Assembly: GCA_028023455.1 (NCBI GenBank)
Contig: JAQFVV010012402.1
Location: 17,550,935-17,614,934, forward strand
Reading direction: 5' to 3'
Origin: Epiperipatus broadwayi
Lineage: Eukaryota > Onychophora > Udeonychophora > Euonychophora > Peripatidae
DNA length: 64,000 nt
In this document: positions 23,781-33,639 of the stretch, piece after piece
Position numbering within the stretch: the first letter of the stretch is position 1
How the letters are laid out: the number at the start of each line of letters is the position of its first letter
Program-made: the position numbers and the translations under genes
The notes under the pieces: generated by a model
The model's input: the letters and a program-made list of their open reading frames with translations, nothing else
What the model was told of the DNA's origin: nothing
The model's database searches: none

Positions 23781-24600
23781 TGTGTTGTTTTTGTATGATA
23801 CCAAAACAAATCAAAGTAAATGAAGGCCAGAACGTGAGATCAACATTGTGTTTTAAAAAAAAGAAATGGTTTTGGTTTTTTGTTTATTAACATTACTGTT
23901 TTTAAAATAAAAAGGAAGGAAAGGCACTCAACGTCATATTTAAAAAAAGACATTATTGGTTTTGCATGTAGTTCTACAAAATTTGATTTGAGTGGGGTGG
24001 GGGGAGGTAATTTGTTATTTTTTTATGAATTTGAAAAAGAATTATTTTTTTTCAACAAAAAATATTGGAAACCCGGTGGGATTGCTGTTTAATAATATAT
24101 AAAAAAAAAAACCCACCCCAATATTTTTTTTTAAAAAAAAACTTTTTCTTTTTATTAATTGTAGTCTACTTTTGTTTGTCAAAATTAAATGTAAAAAAAA
24201 AAAAAGCGGCAATCAACAGACTACCAAAATATTTGTTTTTTTCGGTTGTTTGTATTTGAGCAAAATTTTATTTTTTAAAAAAGAATTTATTGTTTTTATT
24301 AAAAATATATATTTTTAATAAAATATCTAAAAATATTGAACGATGTATTCTACAAATAAAAGTCATAAAATAAGTAAATGTGTGCTTGTATCTTTTATAG
24401 AATAATAAATTGAAAACACCATCTTCATTTCGTTATAAAAAAAGAAAACAAATTTATTTTAATGAAATTATATAATAATGTAACATATTTTTTTGTAAAA
24501 TATTTATATATAATTAAAAGAAGAATTATTTTAGTCAAATTATATTTAAAACATTGTGATTGTTTTTAATAAATGTTGGCCCGGTTTCGTAATATTTTAT
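23781..24600. other. Merlin 3' non-coding region
   Basis: Low-complexity A/T tracts with G-rich and C-rich runs (near 23993-24008 and 24110-24120). No gene. Short open frames here are chance products of the homopolymers. Confidence 0.6.
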
Positions 24601-24658
24601 TGTTTTTACACATAATTAGCGCCGTGACACAGCCATGCCCAGCTATCACATTACAACC
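24601..24658 (-). repeat. Right terminal inverted repeat of Merlin
   Basis: Reverse complement of 22408-22466, with scattered CG/TG/CA differences in the middle. Confidence 0.9.
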
Positions 24659-24937
24659 AATAAAACATATATGGTATGAGCACCGGGTTCATAGATAGCA
24701 GGCTGTTTATTTAAAGATACTTGCTACAGATATGCTTAAATATAATGAGTAAATTAATGTAACATGTATTCATATCATTTCTGTTTTATTTATTTACAAC
24801 ATCAAATTAAAAGGTTTTATACTTTGTAGACATTTCAATAAATTATTTTTATATTAAAACTTTTAAATGAAATATTTTAGAAATTTTATATTCTGATTTT
24901 TATATATATCTATGTTTTTTAAATTAAAAATCATTTT

Positions 24938-24948
24938 ATACTTACTTT
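24938..24948 (-). promoter_or_regulatory. Probable 5' splice site closing the Gly/Leu exon
   Basis: Minus strand reads AAA|GTAAGTATAA, a strong donor, with G at 24945. The in-frame TAA lies inside it, so the apparent stop is probably intronic. Confidence 0.6.
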
Positions 24949-25836
24949 AATGGTTGTGAGTAGTTGGGTATATGCTTTATTAAGAGCACAAGTTTATTTC
25001 TTATTTCACATTCTCTCAGCAAATTACAAGCTGGATTGCTATTTTCATTTAAGGATGAAAGTTTTTTACAATCTTCTATTAATTGTATAGCATATTCATC
25101 TTCTTCACTGAATAACATTCTTGAGGTTATCATACTTGGTGCAACAGCAGCTGTACCTGTCCCAGATGCTGCACTAGAAGCAGCAGTATTGGTTCCTAGT
25201 GAACTTTGCAGGGAACTTATACCAATTTGAACTAGAAAAATAATTTGCCTTATGGCATCAAGTAACAATGCTAATGCTGAGTTAATAATTAGCATGTCTG
25301 CCTGACTTTGTAATGCTGCAGGATTAGGAGGTGCTGGAGTTGATCCATTGCCCCCTCCTCCTAAAAGACCACCCAATAATCCACCCAAAAGACCTCCACC
25401 ACTACCACCTCCGCCTAAAAGTCCACCTAATAATCCACCCAGAAGACCTCCACCACTACCACCTCCACCTAAAAGTCCACCTAATAATCCACCCAGAAGA
25501 CCTCCACCACTACCACCTCCACCTAAAAGTCCACCTAATAATCCACCCAGAAGACCTCCACCACTACCACCACCACCTCCGCCTAAAAGTCCACCTAATA
25601 ATCCACCCAGAAGACCACTTCCACTGCTTCCACTTGCAGCATTTCCACTTGCAGTATTTCCACTTGCAGTATTTCCACTTGCAGCATTTCCATTTGCATC
25701 ACTTCCACTAGAAGGACCTCCTCTACCACTTAAAAGCACAGGCACTAAACGTTTTTCACGATTAAAAAGTTTGGCTTCTGGAATCAATAAAAGAAGTGAT
25801 ATTCCCACTATTAGTAACATTGTGAACGAAATAAAG
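24946..25836 (-). CDS. Secreted Gly/Leu-rich repeat protein, single internal exon
   Basis: The minus strand is open for 292 codons from ATG 25820-25818. Residues 1-16 form a signal peptide (hydrophobic MLLIVGISLLLLIPEA). REKR at 21-24 is a possible furin-type processing site. Residues 45-68 are ASGN-type repeats. Residues 69-158 hold five Gly/Leu units built on LLGGLLGGLLGGGG-SGGG, 18-20 residues each. Residues 175-200 form a hydrophobic or amphipathic segment. An acidic tail carries Cys 251, 265 and 271. Upstream of the ATG a long T tract ending in AG (acceptor at 25838-25837) suggests the exon starts at 25836. The apparent stop TAA is part of GTAAGTATAA (donor at 24945), so the protein probably continues in another exon. 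I do not recognise the family. A structural secretion, glue, shell or cuticle-type role is only a guess. Confidence 0.65.
25360..25620 (-). repeat. 54-bp coding minisatellite in the Gly/Leu exon
   Basis: Units of about 54 bp, encoding an 18-residue Gly/Leu/Ser block, repeat five times and are near-identical at DNA level, including synonymous positions. One unit is 6 bp longer. This points to recent unequal exchange or replication slippage kept in frame. Confidence 0.9.
25621..25710 (-). repeat. 15-bp coding repeat (ASGN block)
   Basis: GCAGTATTTCCACTT-like 15-bp units (plus strand) repeat four to five times and encode SGN(T/A)A-type steps. Confidence 0.85.
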
Positions 25837-25852
25837 CTAAAAAAAAAACAAA
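25837..25852 (-). promoter_or_regulatory. Probable 3' splice site upstream of the Gly/Leu exon
   Basis: Minus strand reads a polypyrimidine tract (GTTTGTTTTTTTTTTAG) directly before the exon, ending in AG at 25838-25837. Confidence 0.6.
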
Positions 25853-25859
25853 CATTAAA

Positions 25860-27150
25860 ATCATTTTAAATAAAGAAAATATATATTTATTTAGTTTATT
25901 ATATTTTTCATTAAATAGATAATTATTTGAGAACTAAATCTATTTCTGATCCGATTTTTTTAGATTTTTATTTTCTTAGAGTTTTTGTAGTATTAATTTT
26001 ACCAACAAACATCATGATATTATCTTTATATATTAAAACATATTCTATCAAGAGCAGTTTTCTTCACCCACTTTTAGAACTATTAGTTGGGCACTTGAAT
26101 AATCAATGAATATCATATTGCTAAAAATTTTATATTTTGGTGTACCACACTTTGACAATGATAACTATGGAAGATTTCATTTTATGTTAAGCTGTCGACA
26201 TTTACTTTTTTATATTACAACGCTAGTAGCCTGAAATTGAAAGATGAACTTAAGACAACTTATTTATACAATTATATAGATTTAATACTGATTGATGTAA
26301 AGTATATTAAATCCAAAATTCTCAATGGCAAAGCCACAAGTCAAAAGCTAATATATAATGTGGATATAATAACATGAGATTCCAGATGCTCATTGATTAC
26401 CCAAGCTTGGGAGAGATATCTCTGGAGTTGAGTGAAAAAGTTGTGTTTAAAACCATTTTTTAATTTTTGTTTATTATTTTTTTAATTAAAGCATAAATTT
26501 ATTAAGATGTTTTTACAAAAATGAAAATTATTTTAAAAGATTGTTTTATAAGTAATATATAAAAGCTCTATAATGAAATTGATTATATATAATTTTGAAA
26601 AATCAGTAATGTAGCAATAGCCTTTTTGTTAACCTCTTCTCTGATTTGACTTCAAATTTATTTAAAAAAAAGTCTAATCAAGTGCAATTTTTTTTTATTT
26701 CACCAATGCAATATTAATAATAAATAAGTATCTGTTTTTAGTTAGAAAAATAAAAAAAATCACTCAAAACCCTTACCACTAAACAATTAGCAAGCCTGGT
26801 GAGTAATGTTTTACTCTTCATAATTTTTTTCTGAATAACAGTTAGGAATGTTTTTATTCAGAAGTGGGCTACTTGAAAGTTGCCTTTTCTATTTTTATTT
26901 GAGGCATAAAAATAAATAATAGTAGTATGACATTGTTTTCCATCAATATTATTATAAATAAAATGAAAAGCATATGAAGTGCTTGAAAGAAAAGCTATAA
27001 AGGGCACAAAAATATTAAACACTAAGTGCTTTCAATACAAGGTGGGTTGTCTCATATTCATAGCAATACTCATTTATAAATTTGTTATATTAAAGTGTGT
27101 CAGCCACATAATAACACTATTTCTAGGTCAATTCCCAGAAATATATCATT
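25860..27150. other. AT-rich non-coding stretch, probably intron or intergenic
   Basis: If the upstream exon of the Gly/Leu gene exists it should lie here or further right on the minus strand. I could not identify it. No other feature was seen. Confidence 0.5.
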
Positions 27151-27335
27151 TCAGCAGCCTCACCAAACCTAAGAGGCTTCTTTTTATGATAAAACACAGA
27201 AAGAGTCCTTGTGGTGGGTTTGGGCAGTGGCCTCAGCCAATCTAAGAGGCTTCTTTCTATGATAAAACACAGAAAGAGTCCCCACCAGCTAGCCGCTGTG
27301 GCTTTTTTCTATGCTAAAAGCACAGACAAATGTCT
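27150..27335. repeat. Tandem repeat, 73-bp unit, about 2.5 copies
   Basis: CTAAGAGGCTTCTTT.TATGATAAAACACAGAAAGAGTCC occurs at about 27169 and 27242, and a diverged third copy starts near 27290. GCCTC...GAGGC can pair within a unit. Confidence 0.85.
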
Positions 27336-27639
27336 TTATTGGCTTCCATAGTTGGTTGTGTTATTAACTTCATCGTAATGCTAGAATGTCTATTTTCTCT
27401 ATACTTTCATGTGAGAGTGTGTGGATTTTAGCCTGTCGTAATTATTTAAAATTTCATTACAAAGATTTTTTTTTCAAGTGCTGCAACATACTGTTACATT
27501 GTAACTTTATTAACAATGTCATGAAGGTTCCATTATGAATGTGTAACCCTCAAAAATTGCTTTTAAAGGTGCGCTAGAGCAGTAGTTGGATGATCACGTG
27601 AAAAGTAACGTTTTTGTGAGAACTTGTGCATGACAAGTT

Positions 27640-28430
27640 ACTTTTTATATTTACACACAAACAAAAACAACCCAGTGTCTGATTAAAAAAAGAAAATTAG
27701 TCAGGTATTATTTTTACATTTACTATTTAAATAATATTACTTTTTATATCTACACACTAACAAAAACAGCCCTGTTTCTGATTAATTACTGTAAAAAAAA
27801 GCCAAATTAGTCAGGTTTGATTTTTAAATTGAGTATTTGAATTACGGTACTTTTTACTGTCCAAAAAAACCACAAATTAATTGGGTATCAATTTTTAAAT
27901 GTAGTATTTTAATGATGGTCCTTTTTATATATACACCCTAACAAAAAGAATTCACTTTCTGATTAATTACTGTCCAAAAAAAAGCAAATTTCTTCGGTAT
28001 CATTTTTAAATATAGTGTAAATTTTTAAATGTTGTGGGTAAATTGAATAATGTAGAATTGCGTATTATTTTCTATTGAAAAAAGTCCATAACTTTTTATA
28101 TATTATACACACAAAGAAAAACAACCCACTTTCTGATTAATTACTGTCAATACCAAAAAAAAAAAAAAATCATCGGGTATCATTTTTAAATTTAGTATTT
28201 AAATAATATTACTTTTGATATCTACATACAGTTTCTGATTAATTACTGTCCAAAAAAAAAAGCAAATTAGTCCGGTATCATACTTTTTATATATACAAAC
28301 TACCAAAAAAAAATTCGCAATTTTTTATAGATACACACAAATAAAAACAACTCATTTTATGATTAATTACTGTCCAAGAAATGTAAATTATTTGGGTATT
28401 ATTTTTAAATTTAATGTGAATTTTTAAATT
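27640..28430. repeat. Irregular satellite-like tandem array, ~70-170 bp spacing, about eight units
   Basis: The recurring core is ACTTTTTATATCTACACAC.AACAAAAACAAC, then TTTCTGATTAATTACTGTCC, an A run, AAATTAGTC.GGTATCATTTTTAAATTTAGTATTT. Units start near 27638, 27738, 27848, 27918, 28089, 28210, 28284 and 28320, with internal deletions. No coding potential. Confidence 0.85.
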
Positions 28431-28770
28431 TTGTTTTTTTAAATAGTAATATTATTTACTATTAGTTACTATAATTTCCTATTACAAAACTAAAGCCAAT
28501 CTTTATATAGAATCACAGGCCTGCCCAGAATTGTAATATGTATGTGTTTTTGATTAGCATCAATGCCATCAAACAGCTGACATGATAGAATAGAAAACTA
28601 CCGAAATTTGTTATATTAAGTTGTGTTTATTTTGTCTTTGTTAGAAAGAGTTATTTATGTTTTTAAAATATATATATAAAATTATCTCATTTTTGCTTTA
28701 ATGGCAAGAACAGAGTTAACTAGTATGCAAACATGCACTTTTCTAAATATAATAAGCAATGATATATATA
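28431..28770. other. AT-rich non-coding stretch
   Basis: Nothing recognised. Confidence 0.6.
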
Positions 28771-28960
28771 TATATATTGTAATGGATGGATGACCCACCC
28801 CAACCATTTACCTAAACCCCACACCACTACATACACTACTCAAACTACACTTGTTTCTGGACAATATATATATATATAGTAATGGACTGATGACCAGCCC
28901 CCTACCATTTGCCTATCGCCACACCACTACATACACTGCAACAAGAAACCGGCCATCCAT
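28770..28960. repeat. Tandem duplication, ~100-bp unit, two copies
   Basis: A TATATATA(T)-(T/A)GTAATGGA start is followed by GATGACC.GCCCC..ACCATTT.CCTA and CCACACCACTACATACACT. Copies begin at 28778 and 28878. The segment is notably C-rich for this window. Confidence 0.85.
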
Positions 28961-31431
28961 GGAGGATTGGACAGATCCAGCAACATTACAGTCAAAGTAG
29001 ATCTTAACTACCACTCAATCCCCTTCATTTGGTAATATTCACAGGATCTACCCACTTTTCACTTCAATCCGTTAAATTCCCAGAATTCAACCCAGTCGTA
29101 ATCTGAGTAGCTACTCTGTTCAGGTATGAGTTATGATAAGGAGATATCTAGCCAATGTGAGCACTGACTTGACATTTTGGTTCTTATGGTACATTTATTA
29201 GGTTCGTGTTGCATGTATGTTCCCATATAAATAGAGATATGTAAAGTTAGTGATGTGTTATCAATAAATTATATACAACCCTTGATGTAAAATCAAATTA
29301 AATTAACAAATTTATTATAACTCAATATAAAACATTAAGATGGACAAAATATGAACTTAAAAACATAATAACTATGAATTATAACACTTCTACATAATCT
29401 CATCAAAATAACAAAAATGAAAATATCATCCACCACATGTCACTATTGGTATTCATCAGCATCTGCATTTCATGCCATCATATTAAAATATTGATTTATG
29501 ATCAGTAATACCATCTAACAAATGACATTGGTCTTTAAATTTGAAATAAATATGATATAATCATTATACCATGTAAATTGTTATCTTGTAATATATTTAA
29601 AATAATGGGTCCATTTGTAACTCTACTACTATGTATGATAACTAGAATTGCCATCAATTTATTAAAATTAATTACATGCACTTATAAGTAATGGTTAGTA
29701 TGCAACTTATTAATAAATGGTTAATATGGTGTTATTAACAATTAACTTTGTTTCTAAAAATGTTGTGTCTATAATTTCTCAAAGAATAAGTCTTACCTCC
29801 TGTATGCTCAGTTTTATCATAATTCAGTCCCTCTTTTCTTTAAAAAAAACATTTATACCTTTTATTTCAACAATACATTTTACATCATAAAATGCATAAT
29901 GTTAAATTTCTTTGCACTTCCATCTCAAAATTCAAATATGGAAGTAAAAGAATAAAGGAGAGAAAACCTTACAAAATGTACAAAATTAACGTGTTAACAA
30001 CAACAAACAAACAATAACATGTCAACATGATATTATGGATGATTTTGTAGACATCTTGGGTAACAGGAGCATCTTCTTTCAGATGGTAAAATTCGTTGTA
30101 GATTAGGAATTTTCAGCATCTCTTATACTTGCCTCATTTTCCAAAGCAGTGCCTTTAACAATTTATCCATCTCCCACAAGCTGAACAGGCAGTTTGGATA
30201 ACATCTGGTTTGGCAACTTTCCCAGTTGATCTAGAAAACTTCCACATACCATCTGGTAGCCATCGTATATATATACGTGATGGTAGGAATTCACACATAT
30301 ATGTAGTATACATCGTCTTCTTCAAACACATCTGAGGTGCCTTGACCCTTCACAATGATTATTTAGCACACCTGCATAATTCTTTACACTAGTATATATA
30401 TAATTATTTCCTTTCATCAACAGTTGGCACGTTATAGCTATATAATAAAAAATACTATTAAAATCGATCTTTGGGTAGTAACTGTTATTAAATCTAAAGT
30501 CTCAATATTTCTATAATTACCAGACGCTTGATTACTTGAATAAATATCTTTTCACATATCCTATAACGAATAGTTCAATAGAATTATTCAAAAAATAAAA
30601 AGTCTTGCTGCCTATTAGGTTTCAATCAACTGACTATGATTTTTTTTTTTAATGTACATAGTTCATATAAAAATTCAATTCCAATGGAGGCATAAAGATA
30701 TTCTTGTGTTTTAATTTTCATATATATAAAATTAAATAACTTACAGTTCTAGATTTCCTTGTGCGTTAGATTTTCTTCTCTTTAAAATGCTGAAAAATGT
30801 TTTTATCAAAATATAATTTTCAAATTATTTGACTTGTTGTCGTTAAAGAATAAAAAAAAGAAAAACTTGTGTATATCTTTTTCTGTACTTGTTTTTAATT
30901 TTTTCAGCCATCAGAAAAAAAAAATTGTTGTTGTTGTTGTCATGGTTATTGTCAAGCACGTTCTACTAGGTTTTATTTCCCCTTCCCTTCACAACACTAG
31001 ATTATAAAATTGCTTTTTTTTACTTTACAAAACTTTCTCAATTGTTTAAATATCGTTTTGTCAAGGGTTATTTTAAAACATTAATAAAACGAAAATTAGT
31101 AACAAATTTCTATTAATTACTTTTATCATTATTATTTTGTTTCAAGCATTTCCAGTTTGTAAAATACAGTATAATTTTATTCATACCTTTATATCTAATA
31201 AACTTGAACTGTTCAATGGATGTATTAATTTTATAAATTAACACATACACATGCTTTATTACATTCACAAATGTTTAATTTTTTTTATGTTTAAAGTTCT
31301 ATGTTCAGTGCATTTTATTGTAAGGATAAGGATGAGACCTGTGGCTATTCTTACAATATATATATATCTCATATAACTCTTATCCATTTCTTCTGTCTCC
31401 CTCTATATTTTGCTTCTTTTTATATTTCACT
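28961..31431. other. Mostly non-coding; possible minus-strand remnant at 30060-30400
   Basis: No clear gene. On the minus strand of about 30060-30270 one frame reads as plausible protein with PDG.WKFSRSTGKVAKPDV and CSACGRW, interrupted by stops. The family is unknown. An AT-rich region with poly-T and TTG microsatellite pieces (about 30927-30940) makes up the rest. Confidence 0.3.
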
Positions 31432-31453
31432 ATAAACTCATCAACACTCCTTA

Positions 31454-31690
31454 ATGAGTTTGTGTTGTAGAGATATTACTTTTCAGTTTAATGGGAGTTA
31501 TTATAAACAGAAAGAAGGGTTATTGATAGGAGGGGCATTAAGTGGAGTGTTGAGTGATATTTACATGCAAGATATGGAAGAAGCTATGGTGAAGGAGAAA
31601 AATGCACCAATTTTAATTAAGAGATAAGTAGATGATTTCTTATTGATATTTAATAAGACTGAAAGACAAGTAAAAAGTATTATGATAAGG
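31454..31690 (+). pseudogene. Penelope-like reverse transcriptase fragment
   Basis: The frame from 31454 reads motif-4-like KEGLLIGGALSGVLSDIYM, then KR-stop-VDDFLLIF. The stop TAA at 31625-31627 replaces the aromatic residue of the catalytic YVDD box (motif C). About 60 bp later the coding frame shifts by one base relative to the downstream endonuclease frame, at about 31680-31690. Everything upstream of the middle of the RT domain is missing. It originally served target-primed reverse transcription. Confidence 0.8.
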
Positions 31691-32556
31691 TTAATAAGTT
31701 GGATAAGAAGTTAAGATTCACAATGGAATGGGAAAAGAATAATGAATTGGTGTATTTGGATATAATTATGAAAAAAGAGTATAGTAAAGGAAAGTTTAAA
31801 GTGAGAACAGGGGTGTTTAGAAAGATGGAGAAGGGTAATATAGTGAATTGGGAGTCTGTAGATAAGCAATTTAAAATTAATGCTATAACATCAAGAGTAT
31901 TTAGAGCAAATAATTATTGCAGAGATAGAGAAGATTATAAAAAGGAAATAGATATGATATTTAAGGAGTTTAGGGATAGTGAGTATCCAGAAAAGATAAT
32001 AAAGAGGAGTATTGAGAGTGTAGAAAGGAAATGTAGAAAGGAAGAAGAGAATGAGAGAAGAGTAATTGAAAGAGATAGGAAGAACAAATATATAGGAATA
32101 AGAGTATGTGATTATAGAATAGTTAGGAAGATTAATAGTATAATTGAAAAGCTTAATGTAAAATATAGAAATGATGTGAAATACAAAATAGTAAATAAGA
32201 AGAGAAAAAATTTGATGAAGGTTTTGGATAATAAATATATAGATAAAGAGAGGAATTATGTTAATGGGATTTATATGATAGAGTGTAAAAAGTGTAGGGA
32301 TAAGGGGGTTAGAAATAAATATGTGGGCGAGACAAAGAACTCTATATATACAAGGCTGAGGCAACATAGGTATGAAAAAAGTTCACCAGTATTTGTGCAT
32401 ATGATGGAGACAGGGCATGATTTGGAGAAAGAAAATATAAAAATGATTAGTTTTGCAAATAGTAGAAGGGACAGGAAGATAAGAGAATCATTGTTAATTA
32501 AGAGAATAAGGCCTAGTATTAACAGAGAAAAAGGGATAAGGACTTTGGTAGTGTGA
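31678..32556 (+). CDS. GIY-YIG endonuclease domain of Penelope-like element
   Basis: Open through 285 codons from 31699. It has no proper ATG because it is the C-terminal part of a longer, frameshifted polyprotein. Residues 5-25 (LRFTMEWEKNNELVYLDI) are the end of the RT domain. A basic linker follows. GIY lies at 190-192, KYVGETKN at 207-214, then R219, H223 and E263 as expected catalytic or binding positions. The paired C196/C199 and H234/H240 match the CCHH zinc motif found in Penelope-type GIY-YIG domains. This nuclease nicks the target DNA to prime reverse transcription. Codons avoid C strongly; Arg is almost only AGA/AGG. Confidence 0.88.
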   Translation, partial: YYDKVNKLDKKLRFTMEWEKNNELVYLDIIMKKEYSKGKFKVRTGVFRKMEKGNIVNWESVDKQFKINAITSRVFRANNYCRDREDYKKEIDMIFKEFRDSEYPEKIIKRSIESVERKCRKEEENERRVIERDRKNKYIGIRVCDYRIVRKINSIIEKLNVKYRNDVKYKIVNKKRKNLMKVLDNKYIDKERNYVNGIYMIECKKCRDKGVRNKYVGETKNSIYTRLRQHRYEKSSPVFVHMMETGHDLEKENIKMISFANSRRDRKIRESLLIKRIRPSINREKGIRTLVV

Positions 32557-32629
32557 AATTAAACAGTAGAAAAGTTTAGAATGATTTAAGTGAGGGGAAA
32601 TGTGAAGCTTGATAGGGTAAAGAATTAAA

Positions 32630-32790
32630 ATTTAGGGTAATTAAATAATAGAAGTGGTTAATAGAGGGAGCTAGGTGATGGAAAAAGAAAGGAAGTTGGG
32701 AAGTGGTTAATAAAGAATTAAAAGTTAGGGTAATTAAGCAATAGAAGTGGTTAATAGGGGGAGCTAGTAAAGTGATTAATAAAAAAAAGA
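32630..32790 (+). repeat. Tandem repeat in Penelope-like 3' UTR, ~93-bp unit, two copies
   Basis: TTAGGGTAATTAA.(T/C)AATAGAAGTGG followed by TTAATAG.GGGAGCTAG recurs with starts at 32632 and 32725. Confidence 0.8.
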
Positions 32791-32984
32791 TGGAGGAAAG
32801 GTGAAGGTAGAAGGAAAGTTAAGGTAAAAATAGTTAAGTTTGTATTGATATTAAATGTTATAAGATGGTAGGGAGTATTAGAGTATATATGAGGAAGGGA
32901 ATTGAGGGGATGGTATGAAGGTATAAAATGAAGTAAGTAGGGTATAAATGGGAGTGTAAAAAAAGGGGGAAGAATGATTTTAGT

Positions 32985-33480
32985 TTATTGGTTTTTGATT
33001 TTTTAATTTTTATTTTAAGTTTATTTTTTAATTTTAATTTTTTGATTTTGGGTTTTTGGTCTTATATATGTAATTAATTATGTTAAAAATGATAATTTTT
33101 GGTATTAATTTTTAGATTAATGTTTTAATGGGTTTTAAGGTTTTTGTTTTTAATGGTTTGATGATAAAATTTGAATTGTTTTAATACATTTATTTGCTTG
33201 TAATCTTAAAAAATAATTTAAAAATGATTTTAAAGAAGTTTTTATATTTTTATTATTAATTTTTTTGTTATTGTTTTTTTATTATTTTTTATTTTATTAT
33301 TATTATTTTTTATTATTTTTTTATATTTTTTTAATTATTTTTTTTATTATTAATTTTTTATAGTTTAGTTTTTATGTTTTGGGTTTTTAAAAGATTTGGA
33401 AAAATTTTGTTTGAAAAGTTTTTGGATTGAGTTGTTTTTGCTTTATATTATTTTGTTTTATTATAATTTTATATAAGAAT
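32985..33480 (+). other. T-rich, C-depleted 3' UTR segment of Penelope-like element
   Basis: Nearly 500 bp composed almost entirely of T, A and G on the plus strand, with long ATTTTT runs. It contrasts with the A/G-rich coding part just upstream. Confidence 0.8.
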
Positions 33481-33542
33481 ATGAAGAATAAGAATTTTGG
33501 TTGTATTGATATAATATTTGTCTAATTTTTTATGTTGTAGAT

Positions 33543-33571
33543 CTGACGAAGACTGCTAGTACAGTCGAAAC
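33543..33571 (+). ncRNA. Hammerhead-ribozyme-like core
   Basis: CTGACGA (33543-33549) fits the hammerhead CUGANGA box. A perfect 5-bp stem follows, GACTG/CAGTC (33551-33555 with 33562-33566), around a 6-base loop, and then GAAAC (33567-33571). Penelope-like elements are known to carry hammerhead motifs in their terminal repeats. One extra A (33550) lies between the CUGANGA box and stem II. I could not find convincing stems I and III, so this may be a degenerate ribozyme. Confidence 0.45.
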
Positions 33572-33639
33572 TGTTATAATAAATAAAATTATTTGCTTAA
33601 AGTGTTATAGGGGTGTTGATGAGTTTATATATATATATA

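Larger units (their letters stand above)
22408..24658 (+). mobile_element. Merlin-superfamily DNA transposon, full-length
   Basis: Terminal inverted repeats of about 58 bp bound the element at 22408-22466 and 24601-24658. The outer 22 bp are perfect, starting GGTTGTAATGTGATAGCTGG, and the inner 15 bp are perfect. Middle mismatches are mostly CG against TG or CA. Flanking 8-mers aataaaat (22400-22407) and aataaaac (24659-24666) agree at 7 of 8 positions, fitting the 8-9 bp duplications known for Merlin. The element encodes an IS1016/ISXO2-type transposase. Downstream of the gene lie about 800 bp of low-complexity AT DNA. Confidence 0.9.
31432..33628 (+). mobile_element. Penelope-like retroelement, 5'-truncated and decayed
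   Basis: The end of a Penelope-type reverse transcriptase (31454-31690) is followed by a linker and a GIY-YIG endonuclease (31699-32556), the diagnostic order for Penelope-like elements. A 16-bp inverted repeat, ATAAACTCATCAACAC, bounds the piece at 31432-31447 and, reverse-complemented, at 33613-33628. That fits the odd terminal arrangements known for this class. The 3' region is long, T-rich and almost C-free, and ends with a hammerhead-like core. The RT carries a nonsense codon and a frameshift separates it from the endonuclease, so the copy is inactive. Confidence 0.85.

Noticed and set aside
25331-25869. Plus-strand Pro/Ser/Asn- and His/Leu-rich open frames
   Set aside because: They are the antisense reading of the Gly/Leu repeat exon. 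The minus frame has a signal peptide and splice sites; these have neither.
27640-28430. CRISPR-like array
   Set aside because: Spacing is irregular, units are diverged and AT-rich, and the context is eukaryotic. A degenerate satellite explains it.
28778-29278. Solo LTR starting TGTAATGG
   Set aside because: No matching second copy, no clear CA end with a flanking duplication, and the first 100 bp are tandemly repeated.
31891-32367. Minus-strand 158-codon frame rich in Ile/Tyr/Ser
   Set aside because: Antisense of the Penelope-like GIY-YIG frame.
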